Assembly: GCA_026874595.1 (NCBI GenBank)
Contig: CM049322.1
Location: 32,756,340-32,820,339, forward strand
Source: Sipunculus nudus
Taxonomy: Eukaryota; Annelida; Sipuncula; Golfingiida; Sipunculidae
Length of the DNA stretch: 64,000 nt
Direction of reading: 5' to 3'
The position numbers and the translations under genes are program-made. Shown here in pieces: positions 47,280 to 59,939 of the stretch (its first letter is position 1; each line of letters begins with the position of its first letter). The notes below the pieces were generated by a model, which was given only the letters and a program-made list of their open reading frames with translations, was not told where the DNA came from and made no database searches.

Positions 47280-50200
47280 CGTTGTTTCTCTAGACAGTAT
47301 CGTCAACTTTTCATTTCCGGACACCAATGATGTCAACGGTACTATTTAACTAATAATCTAAATATCAGTCATACAAACTGAGTTAAAATTCTTTATCATA
47401 ATTTACAATCAAAATTACATTAACAAGCACTTAATTAATTCTAATATTATTACATTATGATATTCCATGATAATAACACTATCAAGAATACTGGTACAAC
47501 TCCAGTTTAACTGTAGCATCATGAATTAATCACCCCCACTGTATAATCCTTATCACCAATATGTATCAACTAAACCATTGCCTACAGTTTGAGTTATGAT
47601 AATTCCATCTAATATTGTAGCTTCTCATACTTTAGGATCACCATAACAGCATCATCATCATCATAATCATCATTACCTCATCATTTTCAAGTAATCAAGT
47701 GACCCACATCAGACCCGTATATCCCCTTGACCAGAGCTGACCACCAAGGTGTAGTTAGTAACCGTCCACTGAGTGGTCAGACTCTGACCCTTGCTGGCCC
47801 ATTGTGCCTGAGGGTTTGTGTATAGAGTTTGGTACATATGTATCAGCGCTCACCTTTAATCAATACCTGCAGGTGTCTAGTCAGGAATGTTGTATATTTC
47901 ACATACACATGATATAAATATATAGTAGCTGCCCTGGGACTCCAGATGCTGATAAGTTACAGCTAAAGTGAACACTTTTCTCACCTTGTTTTCTTGCTGA
48001 TCATGTTATTTTCAGCAAATATTCTTAGCATTAGGTATTGTTAAGAACTCAAATTAATTCTTTCATATCCTCATTTCAAGAGAACTATTATTTTTTAATT
48101 TATATATCAACAGATTTATTAACAAGTTTTCTTAAATATACTGTTCCCAGTTTAACTGTTTTGCATAAAAATACTGCAAAACATCAACAATTTCATCTTT
48201 ACGCTTACACAAGAATGGGCTAATGAAGAATCAATTAGATTTTGGTGAGGGTCCAGCACATGATCCAGATTCAGGAATGTCATAAAGGAATATTCACAAA
48301 TGTTCAGTCACTTATGCACATATGAACCTGAAAATATGTGCCGAATAAGTGAATGCAAATATGGCTTGGCTTGCACTCCTTAGAATGCAGATTTCTAGTT
48401 TAAATTGTTACAATATCATATTAACTGTTTAACAGCTTTCAACATTTCTCAACTATATATGTAACTAAATAATTTTGTAAACCATGTCAGTAAATGTAAT
48501 GCACTCTTCCTCATGTTACACTGAAATTGTCACCTTTTGCCAATATTAATGATTCAATTATTCATTATTCATTACAATCAATGACCACCTGTTGTGAATA
48601 ACGCAGATACCTAACATACCTGAGATGCCTGGAATACACAGTTAAAATAACAACTTTCATTATAATACATTGTACTAAAGGTAAGCACTGAGACACTTGC
48701 CACCAATTACTAATATTACTATTGTTTCTCTGAGGATACTGGCATATTATCCCCCCCCCCATAAATTTTCACACTTAAGCTGCTTACTATATTTGGAACG
48801 ATTTACCCCAGAAAAACCCACAGCACTGGAAGATCAAGGTAAGGGAATGTGGCTGTCCGCCCACGCAGGGCTAGAGGCTGAGGTCAATCGGTGCAGAATG
48901 TCAACCAAACAGCTGTTCTCACCCCCACCCACCGTAGGCGATCTAAATCGCTTCCCGAAAACAACATCCCTACCCCCCAGACTGGCCTGTAGGGGGCACC
49001 ATGTGCAATAAAGTATTTCCTTTTTGTATATTGTTTGTTATTGGAGGTGTATGTAATTATACCATAGACTAAACATGCATTCTTATCATAGATATACACA
49101 TTCTTATCATCTGTACATCTATCCAGATTTGGTCATACTACATATATCTGACATATGAGTTAATCTGCCTTTAAAAATGCACAAGAACCTGTACATATGA
49201 TATAAGCCTTTATATGAGTACTTTAAAAGTACTTTCAGATTTCAGGGAAATTATGTACACATTAATATGAGCATTCATACAATTTAGCACTTTGCAAATA
49301 ACTCTTAGGTTGCAGCTGTCAATCACTTCAATATTTTTAAGCAGAACTAACCATGCTTCATTAGTGCATGTGCCTGTAGCTGTAGGGGGCGCTTGTGTTC
49401 ACCCTATCTGTTTATCATTTGTTATGAGTGGTGTACATGAATCAATACTACTCCAGACTATTCATGCAATCTTTTCACATATCATTCTTTGCTGACAGTG
49501 CTGTATGTATTTGTGTAAGCTCCTGTACTTAAATGTTTTACTGTTTGAAATCAGTTGGTAAGGCTAAAACTCTTTTGTTTTATGAAACAGTTAACATGTT
49601 TTGTCTGTAATTTGTATGTGTGTGGGCATTAGTGGAACTGTTCTGGAATGATATCTGTGATGAACAGCACCAACACCATTATATCAATATGTGTTTAGGG
49701 ATAATTCAAGGACCATGATAAGGCCTGGTGCTTATCAGTGCCGAGTCATGACCACACCCTTACTGGATTGTGGGATGACATACTCCCAGTACTTATCGGA
49801 GTCTGTTGAACATATTTCATCACTCCCCCATCATCAGGTCAAATCAATCCCTGCATATAAATTTACACAGACCCTCTTACAGTGTGTGTGTTTGTGTGTA
49901 TGTGTGAAGGATAAAACAATAAATGATGGCACAAAGGATAAGTGCCCTAAAAGTAGTTAAAATGAATTTAAATCATGTATGTAATAATAAAAATAAGTTG
50001 ACATTTCATGAGAATACAACAAATGCACAGTGAATTAATTGTCTTATTCAAATTTCTTGTAAAGTATGGCAATGGTTTCTTTCTTAATAATTATTAATAG
50101 CACCTGACCCTTCACAGACAGGTAATTTTTCAATATATACTGATTCATAAAATAATGCGTCTCCAAAAATCAATGGGCAGTATTTCGTCATACATGCCAA

Positions 50201-50800
50201 AAGAATAAGGGGATCTCAGTTTATTTGAAAATGACAATACATTTTATAGAGGTATTTTGAGTGTCCTCATTAAGAAACTGCCCAGAAATTGGGCTCTGTT
50301 TATCCAAAGCCTGTCAGTACATTAAGTTATTTTGTGTGTGGTAAAAGATTCTATGACATATGTTAGTGTTATTATATACATACACAGACCAGACAATCTC
50401 CCCGTGAGTCTACGATCTCTGACCCTAGTGGAAAGTGCAATCAAACATATGCTGCCAACATAAAACTGGCTGGCCCTGGACTGTACTGTACTGGCAGCAC
50501 AGCCTGATTATAGCCTTTACAGACCAAGCAGAAAGCAACACTAGACAGAGGGTTGGGGGGGGGGGGGATGGGAGCTGATCAAACTGGCCAAGCCAAGAAA
50601 ACAGTCTGACGTAAAATTTCATTTTGATAGTAACAGCTTGTCTTGAAACAAGAGGGCGTTAAACAGGGGTTGGGAATTTTGCAGTTATAAATGGTTGTAT
50701 ATAAATCTGTAATAATGTGGAATATGATGGCAAACTATAAAAGATAAAATGTCCGATAACAAATACCGGTAAAATAAAGAAAATGAAAGATGAAAAGAGA
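47280..50800. other. large RhoGEF intron, no recognisable feature
   Basis: About 3.5 kb of AT-rich intronic DNA. No exon with matching splice phase was found on the minus strand and no gene on the plus strand. Confidence 0.5.
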
Positions 50801-50814
50801 TCGACTCCAAGGGA

Positions 50815-50960
50815 ACAAATAGACGTATGTATAGAGGATAAAGGAAAGGAAAAATGAGAAAGAGAAGAATGATGGAAGAGAAAGAAAAGAAAAGAGAAGA
50901 AAGAAGAGAAAAAGAAACAGAGGAAGATAATAAAGTGGAAAGACGTGGAATGAGAGAAAG
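50815..50960. repeat. purine-rich (A/G) tract
   Basis: The plus strand is almost only A and G ('aaagaaaagaaaagagaag', 'aaagaagagaaaaag'). In the RhoGEF transcript it is a U/C-rich tract just downstream of the candidate exon at 51,072-51,163. Confidence 0.85.
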
Positions 50961-51071
50961 GTTTTGGAGAAATTTATGCCTGTTGGTTCATAGGAACTGA
51001 AATAAAAGATAATAATTAGTATTATTACATTCAAAAAATCAGAAAAGGATAAACTTGGCATCCATATTTAC

Positions 51072-51163
51072 CTTACAACCACGCTTTTCCGTCGTTCCTT
51101 ATTACGTCTGACTCGGGGCATGGTGCCATGGTGATGGCAGGTTTCATTTGTGTGTTCATTCAT
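51072..51163 (-). CDS. candidate alternative first exon of the RhoGEF gene
   Basis: An in-frame segment opens with MNEHTNETCHHHGT, continues MPRVRRNKERRKSVVV and ends AG before donor gtaaat, exactly the phase 2 needed to join the exon at 46,916 (giving R-WFKYLEEA). An in-frame TGA lies upstream of the first ATG. A second ATG (51,121) starts the basic part. If real, it would give a product lacking RGS, DH and most of PH. Nothing but phase, donor and a protein-like basic stretch supports it, so it could be chance. Confidence 0.28.
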
Positions 51164-51639
51164 GTTCACCAAATGTATCTCAATGATTTCCTGATTACAA
51201 GTCACATCAAATCTCTGATTTCACAGATAATTTTGTAAATTTCTTGTACTTTTATTTCCATTTTAACAGTTAAAGGTATCCACAGCAACATAGAACTTTA
51301 GTAGTATCCATTCTGCTTGTATCTGTCTCATTGTTTTAAACAACACCATGGAAACTGTTTCTGCGTCATTTTTGTACTAATGCTTCATCCCATGTTTTAT
51401 CTTTTGGCCATGTATTTCATTGCATTAGAATAGTCTGGCTCCACAAATTCATGAATCATAAGTATAGGAGAACACCTATGTTTTCATTTGTAACTCTGCA
51501 TTGTGAAGTATATCCACAAAATTCTGGACCTGTTGAAAAATGATATCATTCTCTTATACATAAATACATACATACATACAAACATATATAAATATATATA
51601 TATGTTTGTATGTATATATATATATGAAACCAAAGAACC

Positions 51640-51960
51640 GAAGAAAATCAATGTTTCTCTTCCTCTGTTTTTCCTTTTTTGAATTTTATTTTCTCTCTAT
51701 GTATTCTCCTTCATTTATACTCTTTTCCTGTTTTCCCTTCCTCTGTTTTTCCTTCTTCTGTTTCTTCTTGATATATATGAACCCCTTCCTTTATATTTTC
51801 TTCAACTATTTTGACATCCTCTGGGTTTACTTTTTTTCTTTTCCTTTCTCATTTCACTCTTCTTTTCCCCCTTCTTCTATATTCCCTCCTTCTTTTCCTC
51901 TCAACTCTTTCCCCTGATTTTCCCCCGTTTATCTTCCCTTGTTGTGTTTTCTCTTAATCT
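51640..51960. repeat. pyrimidine-rich (T/C) tract
   Basis: Plus-strand T/C-rich DNA ('tcttcctctgtttttcc' type words). It is A/G-rich in the RhoGEF transcript, upstream of the candidate exon at 51,072-51,163. The low-complexity Phe/Ser/Pro frame is not a gene. Confidence 0.8.
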
Positions 51961-51969
51961 ATTTCTAAT

Positions 51970-54900
51970 TTTCCTAATTTTCTTTCACACTATATAGACC
52001 TCAATGTCAGACAAGACATCCAGATAGAGAAGAAGAAAAACTACACTAAAAACTACCACAGCTGAACCAAACTAATGGAGGTATATACACTATTTGTCAA
52101 TCAACATTTTTTCTTCATGTAAAAACATTACGATTGGTGTTAATAGAGTGGTGGTACTAAGCTTCCAGTAAGAGTCAGAAACAAGTTTTCCCACCTGGAG
52201 CCAATTTAACCTGTGGTACATAAAAAAAGTATCCTGGCCATAATCAAAAGAGAACGGATCTCCCCGCAGGCACTCAGGTTCATCTTTCGTTGATTTTAGC
52301 GTACACAAAGAGGTCAAAGGTTAATCATAACACAGGTGAACACATCTGGCACGAGCTAAAAACGGGAGCGGTATTAACCTGAATCCAGTAACACAGGTCT
52401 ATTAAACACTGCTGATATAAAGGTTAACCAAAGGCTCATTAGATATGTACCCCACTCTCAAATGCTGATATAATAGTTCACCACAACATCACCATTCCTC
52501 TATGTGACTCTCAATTAAAACTAGCCAGGTATTTTTTGCTCAATTTCCCTCACATATTGGACCTTGTTATGTTATCCTGTACAATAAACCCAGACTACCT
52601 CTGATGCAAACCATCTGTGTTTATGTAACATTCCTATCACCCAGAGTCTGTTCTTCTTGACAAATAAGCTTTTTTTAACAGGGCTCCCAACTGTGAACTC
52701 CCCAAGAGAGGAATTTCTTGTGTCATTTGTAGACATTTTTTGTGCAAGTGCTTGAGTATACCTAAGGAAGAAAAACTGACATGCCCCTTTTATTTGACAA
52801 TTACTTGACACTGAAACTGAACTTTCCATCAATCATTGTTAATTTTATGACAAACCTGTACATAATCAATTTAGTCCCTTACCAACTTGGAAGTTTTTAA
52901 CCCCTTTATTCTAACACTGAAGCCCTTTTATATCATAAACCATTTTTAATTAAACTTGAACTCTTATATGAGGTGGATCTATTGAAAATTAAGTCAGTAT
53001 GACCTAATTATTTAATATTAAAGTACTTCTTGAAAATAAGTACCCCTTAACTTGTTTATACATCTTTTACCACATATTATTTCACACTACGTCAAGTAAA
53101 AACTAGGGAGAAAAGGAGAGAAATTATCCAATTTGTTTATTTCATTATAAAGAGACAGAAAAATAGAGAATAAATGGCACCTCTTCATTGATATAAATCT
53201 TCTATTCCTAACAATAGTTGAGGGTCAAAGAATTTGGTCATTAGCATTTTCTAAAGCAGAATATTGCACACAAATTTAACATATAACTTATAACAGACCT
53301 ATGGGGAGAAAAGTATGTAAACCAATCACTATATGCACACAGTCTATCCTTCTTGGTACCAAAAACATGCCTAATGTGCCTGCTATAGATTAGATATCCA
53401 ATATAGCTTAACCCATACCACTAAATTAGCTTCCTGTAGAAATAGAGTGGACCCATGCTGATCAATGATAAAAATATAAGATAGCACTCAGAGAATAGGA
53501 ACTTTGTCTGCTTGTTCCTGAAAAAAAAAAAACTAAAAGCCTGGCTGATGAACTTGACCTAGTTACCTTGGGTCAAGGTCACTGAAAGGTCACTAACCTA
53601 GTCTATCATAAGGACTTCAAAAATAATCACTGGCAAAATGTTGAAAAGGTACAGAAAATAAATCACAGAAGACGAATATAAAGTAATATTTCTGTGTTTT
53701 GGATCAAATAAGTTTGCTTAACTGCACATGGTATGTAGTTCGTTTGCTTCACTTTGTATACATCCTTGTAAAAGACAGTCCATGCCAGTTATTACTGATG
53801 TAATAATCATTCTCCTGATGCAGTGTTTTGTTAAGATAACAATTTGGGTAGCAGTGGAAATTTTACACATTCCTGTTTGTATTGGCACACACAGGACACA
53901 CACACTGGGTGGGGGGTTGCTTTCAGAGATACAGAGGTCATGTGACCTTTTGTGTCTTTGATGGTAAGATCATGCATTACACAGTATCAGGTGGTGGGGG
54001 TGGGTCTGATTACTATAACATATGTTCAGCTTACTTGTTTATCAATCATACAATGATCTGTTATAACTTCATACATATACACAAGCCTATGCTTTATTAC
54101 TCTGTATCTTCTTCAAGTCAATATTTAATCATTATGAATACTTTAGTTTTTTAAATCAACTGGAAAAAAATGCCCTTTTTTATTTTTTTTGGTAAAATCC
54201 AAATAACTTTCAATTGTTTTCATAAATGTAATTGTAAATTACATATATGTACTTGTAATAATAAAAGTTACAAATGTTATATCAGGACATTCCTTCTCCC
54301 TGTTATGTGTGATCAGTTGCACAAAATATTGATGATTAACTGCACCATAATAACAGTATTTTAATAAAGATAGATGTTTAAATGCTACAATAGTACATTG
54401 TATAGATAGGTTCTGACAGTATATCTATCATTTTCACTTACAAATAACTATTAGACCCTTAACTCTACATTAAAAACATTCTTTTAAACATCTTAAAAGT
54501 GATAAGTAATTATCTACAGAACTGACTCACTGGTGGTGCAGCCATACCATACACTCAGTATGTGTCAAGGTTAATGACTGACGCAGCATATACATCAGTC
54601 GTGATGGCTGTAAATATGATCTGTCGGGCTGCACAGATATGATATAACATGCAGCAAGCCGGCTGCAGGTGTCTGTGTATGTTTGAGTGTTACTTTAGTA
54701 TGCCTTTAAATCAACCTGGTTCATGTATATTTGTATGTGTTGTTGGCTACCCATTTCTGATCCATGCAGAAAAAATGCAACAATGGTTTATTTCCATTAT
54801 TTAAAGGATACCAGTAGGTCCATGGCCTGTTGGTAGCATTCCCCCTGAATAAGGACGAAGGTCACCATACATTAAGCATATCCCAATATTAAGCCTTCAG
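51970..54900. other. large RhoGEF intron, no recognisable feature
   Basis: Intronic AT-rich sequence. Only short open frames without protein character were seen on either strand. Confidence 0.5.
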
Positions 54901-54903
54901 GGT

Positions 54904-55270
54904 TTAAAGGGGCCTATTCGGCTATCTAATGTCTATTAACTGAAGATAATCACAAGGTGCTTAGTTCTGTTTATATCTAAGTGTTTATAACATGTGGGGG
55001 GCCCAAAAAATAATCCAAACACCTTCAACATAAGGACATCTGGTGGCAAGTCAGAGGAACCAGAGTTTTGCAAAGAGTGTATTGCAACTAGTGACCTTCA
55101 AACTTCAGCATATACGCAACCAACCTCCTTAGGTTACATACTTTCGTCACAGCGGCGTTGTAAGAACTTTTTTTAAACAGGTGTTACCTCCATTTAATAT
55201 ACACAGAGTAAGCCAGAAATCACATAAATTCATTAGAAAAGGTAGTTGAATAGCTGCCAGTCTGCCTTGA
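54904..55270. mobile_element. TTAA-flanked MITE, copy 2
   Basis: Left end TTAAAGGGGCCTATTCGGC matches the MITE at 32,522. Shared interior words in order include 'gtgtttataa', 'ggcatctggcaacaagtcag' (as 'gacatctggtggcaagtcag'), 'ccttaggttaca' and 'gaaatcacataaatt'. The right end 'gttgaatagctgcc' is worn, and no clean TTAA remains there. Confidence 0.6.
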
Positions 55271-56844
55271 ATATAAGACTAGGTATACTAGAAATAGTAC
55301 ATATCTTATGTAGTACATACAGGTTTACCCCTGTTTATTAAACCACAAGTAAAGGTGGGCGTCTTTCAAATTTCATATTCATATCTTAAACATACCTGAA
55401 ATAGCTAACATGTGGTATACATCTCAGTTAACAGAGCTCCTGTCATATTTCAAGTATATAAGAAAACTGAAAAACCTACGTTTAGCAGAAAACTCTAGAG
55501 GAATATACTTTTTAAGCTATTCACAAGCTCAATATAGCTATATGAAACAATGTAACCGTCTATAATGTTAAAGTGCCTTTCAGCAGTATGTCTGTATTGC
55601 AGGGATGTGTACTTGGCTATTACTAAGGGTCTCTTAAGTCTGGGGACTGTTCAAGTCTCCCCCTCTTCTGGTAATGTCTGTCTGTATGGTCCGTCTGTAC
55701 CGCTTCACTGATCATGGTCTCCATGTACAGTCAAAGCCAGGAGCTTAACCACTCCTTGAATGTGTCTGTCAACACACTATCCCATTCTGAATCATAATTC
55801 ATGTCAGCAGTATATCTTCACTATATGATCAACAACGCAATGTATAATCAAAGCATGAACCTAATTTTTTAATAAAATGTCTGTTTAAAACATGGGATTA
55901 ATAATATTAATTTCATATAATCTGTTTCACCAGTGACTCCAGGAATTATCACTTTATCCAAAAAGAAGCATATCCACTTTTCTTACTAATCATGCAGTAT
56001 GAGATTTAACTGCTGAGCCTTATAAGTAAGTACTGGTTACACAACACAATGATGTCAATTATACACATATATACTGGATCACTGAAACAATTTCAAATTA
56101 GGATAAATATACTGGTGCCTCTGATATTATACCCTTGCAACTGTCATCAATTTGTGATTATTTTTTAAAGTTGAATCAAAGACTCCCTGTTTAATTATTG
56201 GAGTTATGTAAGGCAAAAAAAAGGTTTGGTTCTCAGGCACTTTTTTTTCAGAAACCAGTGCATGCGTGTGATATTTAATTTTTTACCTTTTTTGTACGTT
56301 TCAATAAAAATGCTATATGATCAGGGGAAAGCATGAAAATAACCAGAATTCTTTTGCTTAACAGGAAAAGCACTACATTACAATGGAAATCTTATCAAAA
56401 TTGTATTATTTTATCTTCTTTAGAGATGAAAATCAAAATAAAAATTTTTGATGCAGGGGTTAAATTGACACAGGCAGTGCCTGAGAACCATACCTTTACC
56501 TTTTTTGGCCTAACATTTGGCAGTATGGCTGATACCTCTGGGTCCATTTAAAATGTTACATAAAATAAGGCATAAAATAGGTCTCATGATCAGAAGACAA
56601 AAAAATGTACAGACAGCTTTGATGTTTCTTGTGGCAAAGAACAAATGTTGTCAATGGGGATGGTATCTATGGAGATGGTATCTATAGAGATTGGTTTCTA
56701 TGGTGATGAGGGCATGGGGCAGACTACACACAGCAGGGGTGTCAGGCAAATTGGATTAGAACTAAGCAATGTGTCTGTTACAGTCATCACCCCAGAGCAG
56801 TACTTCCAAGAACAATTCTGTCAGAAGCCAACAATAAATAAACA

Positions 56845-57500
56845 CCTCCCTTTCCTGCCTTTAACCCTAGAAATCTCATCAAAAAGTGTAACCATTAACT
56901 TCCTTAACCTGCTTACAAGGAGTGTTCTTTCCTTCCTTTAATCCTAGAAATCTCATTTGCTAGTTCTGCCAGTAGTGTGCAAAGTATATTCTTTCCTGCC
57001 TCTACTCCTAGAGATCTATTCTGCTAGTTTCTTCATTACAGGCAAAAACATGGCATCCTTAATTTATGAACTAAGTAAATTCTATTCTATCTACAGCCAA
57101 AGAAATCTAATTAGCTACTGAGATCATACAATGAAAAATATGGCTCCCTAAACTTGTAGTAATATGCATTCTTTCCTGCCTCTAATCCTAGAAATCTTTT
57201 CAGCTGGGTCATTATAGGAAATATTTGCTCTAGTTTGATCATTATAGGAAAAATGTAGGTTCCTCACTTAGTTTATATAGTGCATTCTTTCCTATCTCTG
57301 ATCCTGCAAATTTCACCTGCTAGTTAGATCATTATAAACAATATTATGATTTCCTCAACTAGTGTATACAGTGCATTCTTTCCTACCCCTAATCCTAGAA
57401 ATGTTATCTCCTCGCTTGATCATTAGAAATAATATTATGACTTCCTTGACAAGTTTTGTAAGTACACTTTCCTACCTCTCATCCTAGAAACCTCATCAGC
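56845..57500. repeat. degenerate tandem repeat, spacing ~60-115 bp, about 8 copies
   Basis: The phrase 'cattctttcctgcctctaat' followed by 'cctagaaatct' and often 'gctagtt.gatcattatagg' recurs near 56,850, 56,927, 56,987, 57,170, 57,282, 57,372 and 57,467. Copies are well diverged, so this is an old array. Confidence 0.7.
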
Positions 57501-58645
57501 TCAATCAGAACAGGAAATGTTATGGCTTCCCCCATTTGCACACATATCACATTCAAATCAACATACGAAGCCTCTCGCAGGAAGGGTCTCAAACGGATAA
57601 CATTTTGCGAATACTGCGCAGGTCACTCATGTAAGGACAAACATCCAACATTCACCACTCTGAAACAGATATAAATCAAATGGTTCCCAAACAACTTTAC
57701 ATAGGAACCTCTCAATACTCGCACCAGGTATGAAATTCCTTTGGTATGGACACTGTTGCATGACATCCACTTGAGTTGCCCGTGGTTTGTTTTCCGCCCT
57801 GAATACTTGCGCTACTTGAAGGAAACACTCCAGGTCTTGGTGGCTTCGGCTTGATATCTGTTCAAACTAAAACTGCTGAAGCCCTCCTCATAGAAATATT
57901 CAACAACGTTTAGTGATGTGGGCACTGTGTTACTTATGTCCTATATTGAGAAAGAAACTAGCATATTGCTACCTGCTGCCAACTCAGCTTCCATTAGTTG
58001 TTAAATTTCCTTTCCGTAATGATTCTCATACATATTCAATCACTTGTTTCATCTCAGTTACTTCGACATTCAAATATATCACTGCAACAATTACTATGCA
58101 TATCATTCCATTACATACCTGAAGTGTGCACTGTTTGGCTTTCATCAACTGGTAAACATTGTTATTTTCCAAATTTTATGTTGTTAATAAAGATATTTTC
58201 TTTCCTCAAGTTTTGAAGATTGTACCACCCATGTTTAACTATTGCGGCACTGCACAGCAACTCATAATGTTCAGTTTCAATAGTTTCTTGCCTCCAGTGC
58301 TGGAGATTATATAAACTGCGGTACTTCACCTTGTCCAGTTGAGATATAATGAAGATATATGGTTTCTTGACTCCAATGCTTAATACACAAACCAGTTATT
58401 CCTCATCACTACTATTCTACCTCCAGTAGTAGAGATCTTACCACACAATATGTTGATAAATCCAATGCCTGAGAGGCCTTATGTAACAAAGCACTACCCT
58501 TCCTCCTTGACTGTAGATTTCACTGGAGGGGCAGGTCCTCCGGTCAGTATGTAACACTGAGGCAGTACCTGCCAGAGGGCATTCCACTTTGGGATATTTT
58601 GCTGGTATTTTGCTGGAACAGGACCAGTTCTGTCTGTTGACGTAC

Positions 58646-58731
58646 CTGTAGGAGTTAGAGTTTAGCAGGACCTCCGCTGTGAGGAAGTGGCCTGGCAGAC
58701 GTAGGCCTGCCACCCTAACTGTCAGTAACAT
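58646..58731 (-). CDS. second candidate alternative first exon of the RhoGEF gene
   Basis: An ATG-initiated segment MLLTVRVAGLRLPGHFLTAE then VLLNSNSY ends AG at a near-consensus donor CAG/gtacgt, again phase 2 and so joinable to the exon at 46,916. The surrounding 58.5-58.9 kb is less AT-rich than its neighbours, as a promoter could be. Phase agreement alone has a one-in-three chance. Weak evidence. Confidence 0.2.
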
Positions 58732-59394
58732 CTGACAGCACACAGCGCTCAGCTACTGTACTGTACATCCAGCCTTTCCTGCTGTCCATCACCCCTCGGG
58801 TAGTGTTGCTGCAATCGTTACTGCACAAACTGATGTAGGCCCACTGCCTCTCAATAAACGTGAGATCTTGTTTACCTCAGTATGTAGTCATATAGTGTAA
58901 CACCGGTTAAATGCCCTTTGATCTCTTGCTCCCTGCTAACGTTGCACTCTTTGATGACTGAATTAACCTATCCATTAGGTGGAGTGCTGGGATTTTTCTC
59001 GCTGCTTCAACATCGTTATTTCTACTGCCTCGGTAAGGTACATCCCTGTACACTCATTCTTCCACACCTGTACCGCCAGGTCTTTAATCAAGTGGATATA
59101 CTACCTGTATATTTAACCCTTGATTCTGGTATAATGGTAACCCTAGTTGCTTGTAACGAGGAAGCTATTATATCACACCTGAATGGTTTTACAGTTGGCC
59201 GCTTCGTACTTGTAAATGTACCTCGGTTAAGCAGACCATTAAGCAGGTTGACCAGCCGTGACCAGGAGAGGTGATGTGTAGTTGTGTATACAGGTGTCAT
59301 ATAGACTGTTTCATGTCTTTTAACTGTACCTGTCAGTCATGCGGTTAACAGGCTAGAACAGTAGGAGCTGACAGACCATTACATTCTGCAAGTC

Positions 59395-59800
59395 CTTAAA
59401 AACATACCTACATCTGCAGATGTACCTGCAGGTATTCTAGACCATATCTGTAAACGCAGGTATTCTAGACCACATCCTTAAATGAAGGTATTCTAGACCA
59501 CATCTGCACCTGCAGGTATTCTAGAACACATCTATAAAAGCAGGTATTCTAGACCACATCTCTACCTGCAGGTATTCTAGACCACATCTGCACTTGTAGG
59601 TATTCTAGATCATACATGTTAATGCAGGTCTCCTTAACCACATCTGTACCTGCAGGTATTCTAGACCACATCTGTACCTGCAGGTATTCTAGACCACATC
59701 TGCACCTGGAGGTATTCTAGAACACATCTGTAAATGCAGGTATTCTAGACCACATTTGTGAATGCAGGTCTCCTTAACAACATCTGCACCTGCTCTGTGC
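59395..59800. repeat. 28-bp minisatellite, about 14 copies
   Basis: The unit 'tgcaggtattctagaccaca' plus 'tctgtacc' varies mainly at 'tgtacc', 'tgcacc' and 'tgtaaa'. A subset has 'gcaggtctccttaac'. It lies in the large RhoGEF intron. Confidence 0.9.
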
Positions 59801-59939
59801 CAAGGTGTCTATCAAAATGATTGTGGATCATTCAGGACCCATCTAGCAGATGTTATTAGACCACACCTGCAGGACCATTAGACCCCATCAGTACTCATTT
59901 ATTCTAGACCACACCAGCAGGTACTTTTTATACTGTAGT

